This document shows, one piece after another, positions 45,671 to 55,775 of a stretch of DNA of 64,000 bases; the stretch's first letter is position 1, and each line of letters begins with the position of its first letter. The notes under the pieces are model-generated. The model ran no database searches, was not told the DNA's origin, and saw only the letters and a program-made list of their open reading frames with translations. The stretch spans positions 1 to 64,000 of the forward strand of contig CAMVFZ010000002.1 of assembly GCA_947166905.1 (NCBI GenBank), read 5' to 3'. A program made the translations under genes and the position numbers. Source of the DNA: an uncultured Prevotellaceae bacterium (GTDB taxonomy: Bacteria; Bacteroidota; Bacteroidia; Bacteroidales; UBA932).

Positions 45671-47203
45671 ATGAGAGCATTAGTCAGCGTAAGCGACAAA
45701 ACAGGTCTTGTAGAGTTCGTGCAGGGACTCGTAGACCTTGGATGGGAAATCATCGCAACGGGCGGAACCCAGAAACTCCTTGAAAGCAAGGGCGTTAAAA
45801 CCATTGGAATCAGTGAAGTAACCGGTTTTCCGGAGATTTGCGACGGTCGTGTAAAGACCCTTCACCCCAAGGTTCACGGCGGTATCCTTGCCCGCAGGGA
45901 CGTCCCCGCCCACATGGAAACCCTTAAAGAGAACGGCATCGAGACCATCGAGCTCGTATGCGTTAACCTCTATCCCTTCCGTCAGACCATCGCCAAGGAA
46001 GGTGTAACCCTTGAGGATGCAATCGAGAATATCGACATCGGAGGCCCTTCAATGGTACGCAGCGCTGCCAAGAACTGGAAGGACGTTACCATCGTTTGCG
46101 ATCCTGCCGACTACGGTACCGTTCTTGACGAGCTCAAGGCCAATGGCAAGACATCGGACGATACCCGTCTTAAACTGTCTGCAAAGGCTTATACCCACAC
46201 TGCAGAGTACGATGCATGCATCGCTACCTATATGCGCAAGGCTGCCGGCCTTAATGAGAAACTCTTCCTTGAATACGACCTTAAGCAGGGTCTTCGCTAC
46301 GGAGAGAACCCTCACCAGAGCGCTAACTTCTACGCTGCAATGCAGCCGGCTTCTTACTCTTTGGCTTTTGCTAAGCAGATTCAGGGTAAAGAGTTGTCTT
46401 ACAATAATATACAGGATGCAAACGCTGCACTTAACGTGCTCCGTGACTTCAAGGACCAGCCTTTCTGCGTTGCCCTCAAGCACATGAACCCTTGCGGTGC
46501 AGCCGTTGGCAAGACCATCGAAGAGGCATGGCAGGCAGCTTACGAGGCTGACAAGGTGAGCATCTACGGTGGCATCGTGGGTGTTAACCGCGAGCTTACC
46601 GCAGAGGTTGCACGTGGCATGAAGCCCATCTTCCTTGAGATCGTAATCGCTCCTTCTTATACTCCCGAGGCTCTTGAGATCCTTGCTACCAAGAAGAACC
46701 TTCGCGTTATGCAGGTAGATATGACTCCGGAGGAGGGTCCTGTTGCCCAGTACATCAGCGTAAACGGCGGCCTGCTGGCTCAGCAGCTTGACACCCAGGT
46801 AGAGACCGTTACCCCTGGAATGTGCGTTACCGTCGTTAAGCCCACAGAGGCTCAGCTGGCCGATGCAAACTTCGGTTGGAAGATAGTTAAGCACGTGAAA
46901 TCCAATGCTATAGCAGTGGTTCGCGACAATCATACCATCGGCATTGGCGCCGGTCAGACCAACCGTGTCGGTTCTGCCCTCATCGCTCTGGAAGAGGCTA
47001 AGAACGCAGGCTTTACAGAGGGTCTTGTACTGGCATCCGACGGCTTCCTGCCGTTTGACGATACCGTTGCTCTTGCTGCCAAGTACGGTGTTACTACCAT
47101 CGTTCAGCCCGGCGGAAGCATCCGCGATGCAGATGCTATCGTTAAGGCCGACGAGCTTGGAATCACTATGCTCTTTACCGGTGTAAGACACTTCAAACAT
47201 TAA
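45671..47203 (+). CDS. purH: AICAR transformylase/IMP cyclohydrolase
   Basis: ALVSVSDKTGLVEF, RVKTLHPKVHGGIL, VALKHMNPCGAAVG, TIVQPGGSIRD. Confidence 0.98.
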   Translation: MRALVSVSDKTGLVEFVQGLVDLGWEIIATGGTQKLLESKGVKTIGISEVTGFPEICDGRVKTLHPKVHGGILARRDVPAHMETLKENGIETIELVCVNLYPFRQTIAKEGVTLEDAIENIDIGGPSMVRSAAKNWKDVTIVCDPADYGTVLDELKANGKTSDDTRLKLSAKAYTHTAEYDACIATYMRKAAGLNEKLFLEYDLKQGLRYGENPHQSANFYAAMQPASYSLAFAKQIQGKELSYNNIQDANAALNVLRDFKDQPFCVALKHMNPCGAAVGKTIEEAWQAAYEADKVSIYGGIVGVNRELTAEVARGMKPIFLEIVIAPSYTPEALEILATKKNLRVMQVDMTPEEGPVAQYISVNGGLLAQQLDTQVETVTPGMCVTVVKPTEAQLADANFGWKIVKHVKSNAIAVVRDNHTIGIGAGQTNRVGSALIALEEAKNAGFTEGLVLASDGFLPFDDTVALAAKYGVTTIVQPGGSIRDADAIVKADELGITMLFTGVRHFKH

Positions 47204-47281
47204 TAGAATATGGGCCTTGTTTATCCTCTTCCTACCAACAGGCGTTCTGCCGAGGCGAAAGAGATCAACCTGGAAAACATC

Positions 47282-48598
47282 ATGGGTAAAACCGTACTGG
47301 TCGTCGGTTCCGGCGGACGTGAGCACGCCATTGTAGACGCGCTGAGCCGTTCCCCTCAGGTGAGCAGAATCTACTGCGCACCCGGGAACGCCGGCATAGG
47401 CCTGCAGGCAGAGAACGTTCCGATCAAGGATACCGATGTGCCCGGTCTGCTGGCTTTTGCTAAAGAAAAGGCCATAGACCTGACTGTTGTAGGGCCTGAG
47501 GCTTCGCTGTCGGCCGGCATCGTAGATGCCTTCCGTGCAGAGGGCCTGGCTATCTTCGGCCACACGGCTGCCGCTACCGCCATAGAGAGTTCCAAGGAGT
47601 TTGCCAAGGAGCTTATGGCTAAATATGACATTCCTACAGCCTCCTATAAGGCTTTCTCTGACTTCGAAGAGGCCAAGGCCTATGTTGCTTCACGTCCTTT
47701 CCCCGCTGTGCTCAAATACGACGGCCTGGCCGCCGGCAAGGGCGTGGTAATCGCAGAGGATATGGACCAGGCAGAGGCCGCGCTTCGCAGCATGCTGCTG
47801 GACGAGTCCTTTGGCAAGGGCAGGGTAGTGGTGGAGGACTTCCTCCAGGGCCCTGAATTCTCTTTCCTTTGCTTTGTTTCCGGTGCCGATGTTTACCCTA
47901 TGCCCCTCTCCCAGGACCACAAGCGCGCCTTCGACGGCGACAAAGGTCCCAATACCGGCGGTATGGGCGCCTACACCGGCCTGCCCTTCATAACGGAAGA
48001 GGACAAGAGATTCGCTTATACCAATATCCTTTGTAAGGCTGCTTCCGCCATGGTGGCGGAGGGTCGCCCGCTCTCAGGCGTACTTTACGGCGGTCTTATG
48101 AAGACTGCTGACGGCATCAAGGTTATTGAGTTCAATGCCCGCTTTGGTGACCCTGAAACAGAGGTTATACTGCCTTTGCTTGAAAGCGATATCTATGATA
48201 TCTTCTACGGTATCGCCTGTGGTAAGGCTGTCGGCACTCCGGTATGGTCTGCAGACCTTACCCTGGGCGTTGTGCTTGCTTCCAAGGGCTACCCCGGCTC
48301 CTACAAGAAAGGCTTCGAGATCCGTGGTCTCGACAACGTAAATGCCCACGTTTACCATATGGGTACTGCTCTGGCTAAAGAGGGTGGACAATCCACCGCT
48401 CAGGCCAGAAATGACGGCCGATGGCCTTCGGGTGGACAGTCCACCCTCTTGACCAACGGCGGACGTGTTCTGATGGTAGTAGGCAGGGGTAAGAGCCTTG
48501 CAGAAATCAAGGATAAAGTGTACAAAGAGATTGAAAAAATAGATTGCGACAACCTTTTCTACCGCAAGGATATCGCACATTGTGTATTTGATAAATAA
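47282..48598 (+). CDS. purD: GAR synthetase with in-frame palindromic insertion
   Basis: [20 protein letters not shown]-grasp motifs, [17 protein letters not shown]; insertion [25 protein letters not shown] near C-terminus. Confidence 0.95.
   Translation: MGKTVLVVGSGGREHAIVDALSRSPQVSRIYCAPGNAGIGLQAENVPIKDTDVPGLLAFAKEKAIDLTVVGPEASLSAGIVDAFRAEGLAIFGHTAAATAIESSKEFAKELMAKYDIPTASYKAFSDFEEAKAYVASRPFPAVLKYDGLAAGKGVVIAEDMDQAEAALRSMLLDESFGKGRVVVEDFLQGPEFSFLCFVSGADVYPMPLSQDHKRAFDGDKGPNTGGMGAYTGLPFITEEDKRFAYTNILCKAASAMVAEGRPLSGVLYGGLMKTADGIKVIEFNARFGDPETEVILPLLESDIYDIFYGIACGKAVGTPVWSADLTLGVVLASKGYPGSYKKGFEIRGLDNVNAHVYHMGTALAKEGGQSTAQARNDGRWPSGGQSTLLTNGGRVLMVVGRGKSLAEIKDKVYKEIEKIDCDNLFYRKDIAHCVFDK
48378..48450 (+). 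repeat. Palindromic element inside purD
   Basis: AAGAGGGTGGACAATCCACC ... GGTGGACAGTCCACCCTCTT (18/20 inverted match; each arm also self-complementary) with inner AGGCCA...TGGCCT. Confidence 0.85.
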
Positions 48599-48602
48599 TA
48601 TT

Positions 48603-49454
48603 ATGGGACAAATAATTGACGGAAAGGCGCTTAGCGTTGTTGTAAAAGATGAAGTTAAGGCAGAGGTGGCAGAGCTGGAGGCGAAGTACGGACGTAAACC
48701 TTGCCTGGTTGTGATAATAGTGGGGGAGAACCCTGCCAGCCAGGTATATGTACGCAATAAGGTTAAAGCAGCGGCTTATACTGGAATGGAGTCACAGCTT
48801 ATCGAATTGCCTGCAGACATATCCGAGGAAGCTCTTCTTGGTAAAATTGTGGAACTGAACAACGATCCCAAGGTGGACGGCATTCTGGTTCAGCTGCCTC
48901 TTCCTAAACATATCGACGAAGAAAAAGTCATCGACACTATCTCCCGTGAGAAGGATGTGGATGGCTTCCATCCTGGCAACGTGGCCGGCCTCTGGCTTGG
49001 CAAGGACTGCATAGTACCCTGCACCCCTGCTGGTATCATGAGGCTTATCGACAGCATCGGCTATGAACTCAAGGGTAAAAATGCCGTTGTGGTTGGCCGC
49101 AGCAACATTGTAGGCAAGCCTGTTGCAAAGTTGCTCCTTGACCGCCATGCTACGGTAACCATCGCCCATTCACGTACCGCCGACCTTGGCGCCGTTTGCC
49201 GCACTGCCGACGTACTTATCACCGCTGTTGGTAAGGCTGGTCTTGTCGATGGCAGCATGATCAAGCCCGGTGCAATCGTTATTGATGTCGGTATGAACCG
49301 TAATGCAGAGGGCAAGCTCTGTGGCGATGTTGACTTTGCTTCAGCCGAGCCCGTTGCATCCTGGATCACTCCGGTTCCCGGCGGCGTAGGTCCCATGACC
49401 ATCGCCATGCTCATGAAAAATACCATCCACTGCTTCCTAAGCAGGCAGAAGTAA
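48603..49454 (+). CDS. folD: Methylenetetrahydrofolate dehydrogenase/cyclohydrolase
   Basis: [58 protein letters not shown]. Confidence 0.97.
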   Translation: MGQIIDGKALSVVVKDEVKAEVAELEAKYGRKPCLVVIIVGENPASQVYVRNKVKAAAYTGMESQLIELPADISEEALLGKIVELNNDPKVDGILVQLPLPKHIDEEKVIDTISREKDVDGFHPGNVAGLWLGKDCIVPCTPAGIMRLIDSIGYELKGKNAVVVGRSNIVGKPVAKLLLDRHATVTIAHSRTADLGAVCRTADVLITAVGKAGLVDGSMIKPGAIVIDVGMNRNAEGKLCGDVDFASAEPVASWITPVPGGVGPMTIAMLMKNTIHCFLSRQK

Positions 49455-49471
49455 TTCTACGGACCATCTGT

Positions 49472-49939
49472 CTAGAAATAGAGGCCGTAACTGTGTTTGA
49501 TTTCATTCATGACGAAGCTGGACTGTATGCTGCCAATGGCATCGACCGTTCCCAGTACGTTGATAATGAAGTCGTTATACTCCTTCATGCTGCCGGAGCG
49601 TATCTTTAGAAGATAGTCATATTCTCCTGAGATATTGTAGCACTCCATCACCTGAGGGATTTCCTTAATAATACGCACGAAATTCTCCGCCACGTCCTTG
49701 GACATCTGGCGGAGTTTTACTGAACAGAAGGCCTCGAAGCCCAGGTCCAGCTTCTCCGGATCCAGAATTGCCACGTACTTGCGGATGTATCCTTCCCGTT
49801 CAAGTCGCTTGATGCGCTCGAATACCGGGGTAGAGGAAAGATTGACCCTTTCTGCAATCTGCTTTGTGGTAAGGCGGCCGTTTTCCTGGAGTATGCTAAG
49901 TATGCTGTAATCTGTCTTGTCAAGTACTGTGGGCGTCAT
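49472..49939 (-). CDS. Lrp/AsnC family transcriptional regulator
   Basis: N-terminal HTH (DYSILSILQENGRLTTKQIAERVNLSSTPVFERIKRLEREGYI) plus RAM domain. Confidence 0.94.
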   Translation of the reverse strand: MTPTVLDKTDYSILSILQENGRLTTKQIAERVNLSSTPVFERIKRLEREGYIRKYVAILDPEKLDLGFEAFCSVKLRQMSKDVAENFVRIIKEIPQVMECYNISGEYDYLLKIRSGSMKEYNDFIINVLGTVDAIGSIQSSFVMNEIKHSYGLYF

Positions 49940-50090
49940 AGAAAGATATTCTTTAAACGGGTTCTATTTTGGTTGTATTTTCTGTTTTCTCTTGAATTAT
50001 TGGCAAATTTAGAAAATATTTCCATATTTTAATAGACTATTGTTTCTTTTTTCTACGCATCCTAATTTTGCACCGTAAATTATTACTGAA

Positions 50091-51389
50091 ATGAGCGTAG
50101 AGACAAGAAAACAGGGCATCGGAACAAGATGCGTACACGCCGGCTACAATCCCGGAAAAGGGGAGCCCAGGCAGATTCCCGTGATTCAAAGCACAACCTT
50201 CAAATACCAGACATCGGAGCAGATGGGAAAGCTCTTCGACCTGGAAGAAAGCGGATATTTCTATTCCCGCCTTCAGAACCCTACCAACGACCATGTGGCT
50301 GCAAAAATAGCCAATCTGGAAGGCGGAGTGGCCGCCATGCTGACATCATCCGGCCAGGCTGCCAACCTGATTGCCTGGCTTAACCTTTGCCAGGCCGGCG
50401 ACCATATTGTCAGTGCCGGCAACATTTATGGCGGTACCTTCAACCTTTTGGGTACCTCCCTTGGCAAACTTGGTATTGAAGTGACCTTTGTGAATCCCGA
50501 TGCAAGCGAAGAAGAAATCTCTGCCGCCATACGCCCGCAGACCAAACTGGTATTTGGAGAGACCCTTTCTAATCCGGGTGTAGAAGTGCTTGATATAGAG
50601 AAGTTTGCAAAGATTGCCCACTCTCACGGAGTGCCGCTGATTATTGACAATACCTTTGCTACACCTATACTTTGCAGGCCATTCGAATTCGGGGCCGATA
50701 TAGTAACCCACTCCACAACCAAGTATATGGACGGACATGGCGTGGCTGTTGGCGGAGCAATTGTGGACAGCGGCAACTTCGACTGGGAAGCGCATGCCGA
50801 CAAGTTCCCCGGCCTTTGCACCCCGGATGCTTCATATCATGGCCTTGTTTATACAAAGGCCTTTGGTAAGAACGCCTTCATAGTTAAGGCTACAAGCCAG
50901 CTGATGAGGGACTTCGGCGCCATACAGAGCCCCCAGAATGCTTTTTATCTTAACCTTGGCCTGCAGAGCCTGCATCTTAGGATCAAGCGTCATAGCGAGA
51001 GCGCTCTTGCCGTTGCCCGCTTCCTGGCCGGCCATCCGGACGTAGCCTGGGTAAAGTATCCCGGCCTTGAGACTGATAAGCATCATGCCGATGCCGTTAA
51101 ATACCTTCAGGGCGGCTTCAGCGGAGTAATGTGCATAGGCCTTAAAGGTGACAGGGAATTCAGCAAGAAGTTCATCGATTCCCTGCAGCTTATAACTATT
51201 GAAACTCATGTTGCCGACTGCCACAGCTGCATTCTGCATCCGGCTTCACATACCCATCGCCAGTTGACTGACGAGCAGCTGAGGGCTGCTGGAATAGCAC
51301 CGGAGCTTATGAGGCTTAGCATCGGCCTTGAAGATGCTGAAGACGTAATCGCAGACCTTGAACAGGCCCTTGAAGCAGCGCATAAATGA
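50091..51389 (+). CDS. metY: O-acetylhomoserine sulfhydrylase (Cys/Met PLP enzyme)
   Basis: GYNPGKGEPRQIPVIQSTTFKY, DIVTHSTTKYMDGHG, ETHVADCHSCILHPASHTHRQL. Confidence 0.92.
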   Translation: MSVETRKQGIGTRCVHAGYNPGKGEPRQIPVIQSTTFKYQTSEQMGKLFDLEESGYFYSRLQNPTNDHVAAKIANLEGGVAAMLTSSGQAANLIAWLNLCQAGDHIVSAGNIYGGTFNLLGTSLGKLGIEVTFVNPDASEEEISAAIRPQTKLVFGETLSNPGVEVLDIEKFAKIAHSHGVPLIIDNTFATPILCRPFEFGADIVTHSTTKYMDGHGVAVGGAIVDSGNFDWEAHADKFPGLCTPDASYHGLVYTKAFGKNAFIVKATSQLMRDFGAIQSPQNAFYLNLGLQSLHLRIKRHSESALAVARFLAGHPDVAWVKYPGLETDKHHADAVKYLQGGFSGVMCIGLKGDREFSKKFIDSLQLITIETHVADCHSCILHPASHTHRQLTDEQLRAAGIAPELMRLSIGLEDAEDVIADLEQALEAAHK

Positions 51390-52399
51390 TAAGGCAAGCA
51401 CTTGACATACAAAACTTTAAGCTAGAGGCCGGTGGCTGTCTGGAAGATCTGCACATAGTTTATCACACTGCAGGCCCAAAGGACGGCAAGGTAATCTGGG
51501 TGTGCCATGCGCTTACCGCTAACAGCGATGTAGAGGACTGGTGGCCTCAGGTGGCCGGGCCAGGAAAATTGATCGATACGGACAAGTACTTTGTGGTCTG
51601 TGTAAATCTAATAGGCTCACCCTACGGTACAACTGGCCCGGCCAGCATCAACCCGGCTACCGGGAAGCCTTACTTGCTGGACTTTCCGGCAGTTACTGTA
51701 AGGGATACTGTAGAAGCGCTTGTCCTTGTACGTAAACATTTGGGAATTAAGAAAATTGGATTGTTGATTGGAAGCTCTGTGGGCGGTTATCAGGCCATAG
51801 AATGGGCTGTTAGGGAGCCGGATGTATTTGAGAATGTGGCGTTTATGGCTACTGCTCCAAGAATCTCCCCTTGGATGACAGCCTGGACAGAAACCCAGAG
51901 GATGGCCCTGGAAGCAGATCAGACCTTCCGCCAGGCCGCATCCGTAAAGGGCGGCGAGGCCGGACTTCGTTGCGCGCGTGCCCAGGCGCTCATTTCTTAC
52001 AGATGCTTCCGCGGTTACGGGCTGCGCCAGAGCGAGCCTTCAGATGACTGCCTTTTTGCCGGCAGGGCGGCTTCTTATCAGCGCCATCAGGGAGAAAAAC
52101 TCCCGGCCCGCGGTTTTGATGCCTATTCTTATTACTATATTTGCAATGCTATGGACAGCCATAACGTAGGCCGTGGACGCGGCGGCGTGGCTGCTGCATT
52201 GGGACGTATAAAGGCCAGTGCTACAGTTGCTTATATAGATACTGACGGCATCTTTCCGCCTGAAGAAACCCTGTCCTGGGCCGGATCCATACCTGGCGTC
52301 AGGATAGAAGAAATAAAATCGGACTTCGGTCACGACGGCTTTTTGCTGGAGACCGAACAATTAACCAGAATCATCGGACCTGTAATATGCAAGTTATAA
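51386..52399 (+). CDS. metX: Homoserine O-acyltransferase (MetX-like alpha/beta hydrolase)
   Basis: VIWVCHALTANSDVEDWW, GSSVGGYQAIEWA, VAYIDTDGIFPPEE, SDFGHDGFLLE. Confidence 0.9.
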   Translation: MIRQALDIQNFKLEAGGCLEDLHIVYHTAGPKDGKVIWVCHALTANSDVEDWWPQVAGPGKLIDTDKYFVVCVNLIGSPYGTTGPASINPATGKPYLLDFPAVTVRDTVEALVLVRKHLGIKKIGLLIGSSVGGYQAIEWAVREPDVFENVAFMATAPRISPWMTAWTETQRMALEADQTFRQAASVKGGEAGLRCARAQALISYRCFRGYGLRQSEPSDDCLFAGRAASYQRHQGEKLPARGFDAYSYYYICNAMDSHNVGRGRGGVAAALGRIKASATVAYIDTDGIFPPEETLSWAGSIPGVRIEEIKSDFGHDGFLLETEQLTRIIGPVICKL

Positions 52400-54744
52400 A
52401 GTTTGGAGGCACATCGGTTGCCAGACCTGAAAAGTTAGTAGATATTGTTTCAAAGGCCATCGGCAAGGATAGGACAATCCTTGTCTGTTCTGCCATAAGC
52501 GGCTGTACAGATGCCCTGATTGCCCTGGGAAACAAGGCTGCGGCAAAGGACCGTGCTTATCTTGAAGATCTGGAAGCCCTGAAGCAAAAGCATATTAGTT
52601 TGGCAGAGCAGCTGCTGGACAGCGGTTCGCTTGCTAAGACCCTTGCCATAGAAGAGGAACTGTTCGGCTCCCTGGCCGGCATCCTTCACGGAGTCTATTT
52701 GCTTGGAGAGCTCAGTAAAACCAGCCTGGACGCTGTCCAGAGCTTTGGAGAGCTGTTTTCTACCCGCATTCTGGAGGCTAAATTCACTGCGCTTGGCATC
52801 TCCTGCAAATGGTTGGATGCGCGCGGAATCATTATTTCTGATGCAGGTGTAGTGGACACGGCAGCCAGCTATGCAAACATAGAAAAAGCCATCGCTGCGC
52901 ATGCACGTACAAAGCTTTTCATTGTGCCTGGCTTTATAGCTTCTGACAGTCTTGGACGAACCAGCACTCTTGGCAGGGGAGGCTCCGACTACACGGCAGC
53001 CCTTTTTGCTGCCGGAATCAAGGCCCGTCTTGTAGAGATCTGGACCGATGTTCCCGGCATAATGACGGCCAATCCAAAGACGGTCCCGGGCGCAAAAACA
53101 GTAAGGAACATTTCTTACCGTGCCGCCCAGGAATTGTCCCACTTTGGGGCCAAGGTAATCTTTCCTCCTACCATCCAACCCGTTGTGGCAGAGGGAATTC
53201 CAATCTACGTAAAGAATACTTTTGACCCGGCGGACGAAGGCACACTTGTAGAGAAAAATCCTCCGCGTAGGGAGGATGCTCTTCTGGGTATTTCAAACTC
53301 TGACAAGATAGCCCTTATCTCTTTGGAAGGCAGCGGAATGGTGGGTATTCCGGGCTTTTCTTCACGCCTTTTCGAGGCCCTGAGCCGCGCCGGAATCAAC
53401 ATTATACTTATTACTCAGGCCTCTTCTGTGCACACCATGTGTATAGCAATTGCAGAGAAGGATGCCCCGCTTGCCAAGAAGGCTGCCGATGCCTGCTTTG
53501 CCTACGAGATCTCCATGGGTAAAATCAATCCGCTTAAGGTAGAGCCTGGTTATTCCATTGTCTGCCTTGTGGGCGACAATATCCTTGGTCACAGTGGCGC
53601 AACCGGAAGGATGCTTTCTGCAATTGATTCCGCAGGCATACGCGTAAGGGCTACGGCGCAGGGTTCTTCAGAAAGAAACATTTCCGTTATTGTCCCTTCA
53701 GAGGATGCAGAAGATGCAATCCGCGCCATACACAAAGAGTTCTTTGAGAAGGCCGCATCACGAAAGGTGCATCTTTTTATTGCCGGCTACGGTCAGGTTG
53801 GAAAAGCCCTTGTAAAGATAGTTGAAAACAATTCCAAGACTATAGCAGAGCGTACGGGCAAAGAGCTGATTATCAGTGGCATAGCCAATAGTAAGCGTTA
53901 CCTTGTAAATGCGGCTGGAGTAAATGCAGCAGAGCTTGCCGATGGTACTGAAGGCAGCATCTTTGAAGCCCTTGAAGGCGGCGTTCCGCCGGAATCTATC
54001 TTTGTGGATTGTACGGCAAGCAGCACTACGGCGGTGCGCTACGCGGCCCTGCTGGATGCAGGCGTCAAAGGCATTGTCGCCTGCAACAAGCTGCCCTTCT
54101 CGGGCAGCTGGCAAAGCTACACGCAGCTTTGCCGCAGCGCCGCCTCCCACGGCGCCCATCTCAGGTACGAGACCACGGTAGGAGCCGCCCTCCCGGTCCT
54201 GGATACATTGGAGCGCGTTGCCTGCTCAGGCGATAAGCTTATTAGCATAGAGGCTGTGGTTTCCGGTTCTCTTAACTACCTGTGTGACAATTACAAAGGT
54301 GATGATCTCAATACTGTCATAGAGGATGCCCGCGCAAGAGGCTACACAGAGCCTGATCCGGCGGAAGATCTTTCCGGAAGGGATGTGCTGCGCAAGCTCG
54401 TAATTATGGCCCGCGTTGCCGGAATTGCTTTGGAAGAAGCGGATATCGAGGCCCGTGCCTTCCCTCTGGAAGAAGCCATTAAGCATCTTTATGCCAAGGC
54501 TTCTGCACGCGGAAATGTGCTGCGCTATGTCGCCCGCCTCCAGAATAAGGAAGACGGAGTCGAGGCCAGCATCGGCATAGAAGAAATAGGCCCGGACAGC
54601 CCGCTTTACAAGCTTGACGGCACGGATAATTGCATAGTCATTACAACGGAGCAATATCCTGATTCAATAGTTATCAGAGGCTCCGGAGCAGGCCCTGAGC
54701 GCACTGCAGGCGGTGTTTTAAGTGATATTTTAAAGTGTATTTAA
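52387..54744 (+). CDS. thrA: Bifunctional aspartokinase/homoserine dehydrogenase
   Basis: VIKFGGTSVARPEK, ACT domains, C-terminal HSD (VVSGSLNYLCDN, DPAEDLSGRDVLRKLVIMAR). Confidence 0.95.
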   Translation: MQVIKFGGTSVARPEKLVDIVSKAIGKDRTILVCSAISGCTDALIALGNKAAAKDRAYLEDLEALKQKHISLAEQLLDSGSLAKTLAIEEELFGSLAGILHGVYLLGELSKTSLDAVQSFGELFSTRILEAKFTALGISCKWLDARGIIISDAGVVDTAASYANIEKAIAAHARTKLFIVPGFIASDSLGRTSTLGRGGSDYTAALFAAGIKARLVEIWTDVPGIMTANPKTVPGAKTVRNISYRAAQELSHFGAKVIFPPTIQPVVAEGIPIYVKNTFDPADEGTLVEKNPPRREDALLGISNSDKIALISLEGSGMVGIPGFSSRLFEALSRAGINIILITQASSVHTMCIAIAEKDAPLAKKAADACFAYEISMGKINPLKVEPGYSIVCLVGDNILGHSGATGRMLSAIDSAGIRVRATAQGSSERNISVIVPSEDAEDAIRAIHKEFFEKAASRKVHLFIAGYGQVGKALVKIVENNSKTIAERTGKELIISGIANSKRYLVNAAGVNAAELADGTEGSIFEALEGGVPPESIFVDCTASSTTAVRYAALLDAGVKGIVACNKLPFSGSWQSYTQLCRSAASHGAHLRYETTVGAALPVLDTLERVACSGDKLISIEAVVSGSLNYLCDNYKGDDLNTVIEDARARGYTEPDPAEDLSGRDVLRKLVIMARVAGIALEEADIEARAFPLEEAIKHLYAKASARGNVLRYVARLQNKEDGVEASIGIEEIGPDSPLYKLDGTDNCIVITTEQYPDSIVIRGSGAGPERTAGGVLSDILKCI

Positions 54745-54745
54745 T

Positions 54746-55726
54746 ATGAAGGTAGCAGTTGTCGGCGCCACCGGCCTGGTTGGCGAAAAGATGTTGGAAG
54801 TACTGTACGAGCGCCGCTTCCCGGTAAGCGAAATTATCCCCGTGGCCTCTGAAAGATCTGTTGGCAAGAAGGTGCTCTTCGGAGGAAAGGCGTATACGGT
54901 TGTGAGCGTCGATGAGGCCCTTGCCCGCCGCCCCCAGCTTGCCTTGTTCTCTGCCGGAGCCACAGCATCCGGCGAGCTTGCTCCGCGTTTTGCCGCCATC
55001 GGCTGCCGTGTTGTGGACAATTCTTCCCGCTGGCGCATGGATCCTGCCGTCAAACTGATAGTTCCGGAAATCAACGGTCATATACTGACGGGGGACGATT
55101 ACATTATCGCTAATCCCAACTGTTCTACGATACAGATGATACTGCCTCTGGCTCCGCTTCACAGAAGATTCGGTATTAAGCGAATTGTAGTATCTACATA
55201 TCAATCAGTTACGGGAACGGGGCGCAAGGCGGTGGAAGAACTTTTCTCTGAGCGCTCCGGCAAGGAGACTCCCTGCGAAGCCTATCCTTACCCGATTGAC
55301 CTTAACGTGCTTCCTCATATAGACAGCTTCCTGGAAGATGGCTATACCAAGGAAGAAATGAAGATGGTGAACGAGACCCGCAAGATTCTTGATGCTCCGC
55401 AGATAGGCGTCAGCGCCACCACCGTGCGAGTCCCGGTCACAGGCGGCCACAGCGAGTCCGTCAATGTGGAATTCGAGCAGCCATATACCCTTGAAGAAGT
55501 AAGGCAGATACTTGAAAATACAGAAGGTGTCGTCCTGCAGGACAAGCCCCAGGAGATGCTTTATCCCATGCCCCTTTATGCCCTGGGCCGCGATGAAGTC
55601 TTTGTCGGGCGCCTTCGCAGGGACCCTTCTGCCCCTAATGCCCTTAATCTTTGGTGCGTTGCAGACAACCTCCGCAAAGGCGCCGCCACTAATGCCGTCC
55701 AGATAGCCGAACTCTTCCTGAACTAG
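54746..55726 (+). CDS. asd: Aspartate-semialdehyde dehydrogenase
   Basis: [44 protein letters not shown]. Confidence 0.96.
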   Translation: MKVAVVGATGLVGEKMLEVLYERRFPVSEIIPVASERSVGKKVLFGGKAYTVVSVDEALARRPQLALFSAGATASGELAPRFAAIGCRVVDNSSRWRMDPAVKLIVPEINGHILTGDDYIIANPNCSTIQMILPLAPLHRRFGIKRIVVSTYQSVTGTGRKAVEELFSERSGKETPCEAYPYPIDLNVLPHIDSFLEDGYTKEEMKMVNETRKILDAPQIGVSATTVRVPVTGGHSESVNVEFEQPYTLEEVRQILENTEGVVLQDKPQEMLYPMPLYALGRDEVFVGRLRRDPSAPNALNLWCVADNLRKGAATNAVQIAELFLN

Positions 55727-55775
55727 TCTGGTTTTTGTCGGAAAGTATTCCTATATTTGTGGAAATTGCTTTGCT

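Noticed and set aside
46049-47563. 504-aa minus ORF opposite purH/purD
   Set aside because: Antisense to well-conserved purH and the start of purD; no recognisable domain
49940-50090. SAM riboswitch upstream of metY
   Set aside because: The ~150-bp lrp-metY spacer is AT-rich and shows no recognisable SAM aptamer pattern; Lrp control is more plausible
54110-54133. Hairpin GGCAAAGCT-n-AGCTTTGCC inside thrA
   Set aside because: Single short inverted repeat within conserved coding sequence; no insertion evidence, may be chance
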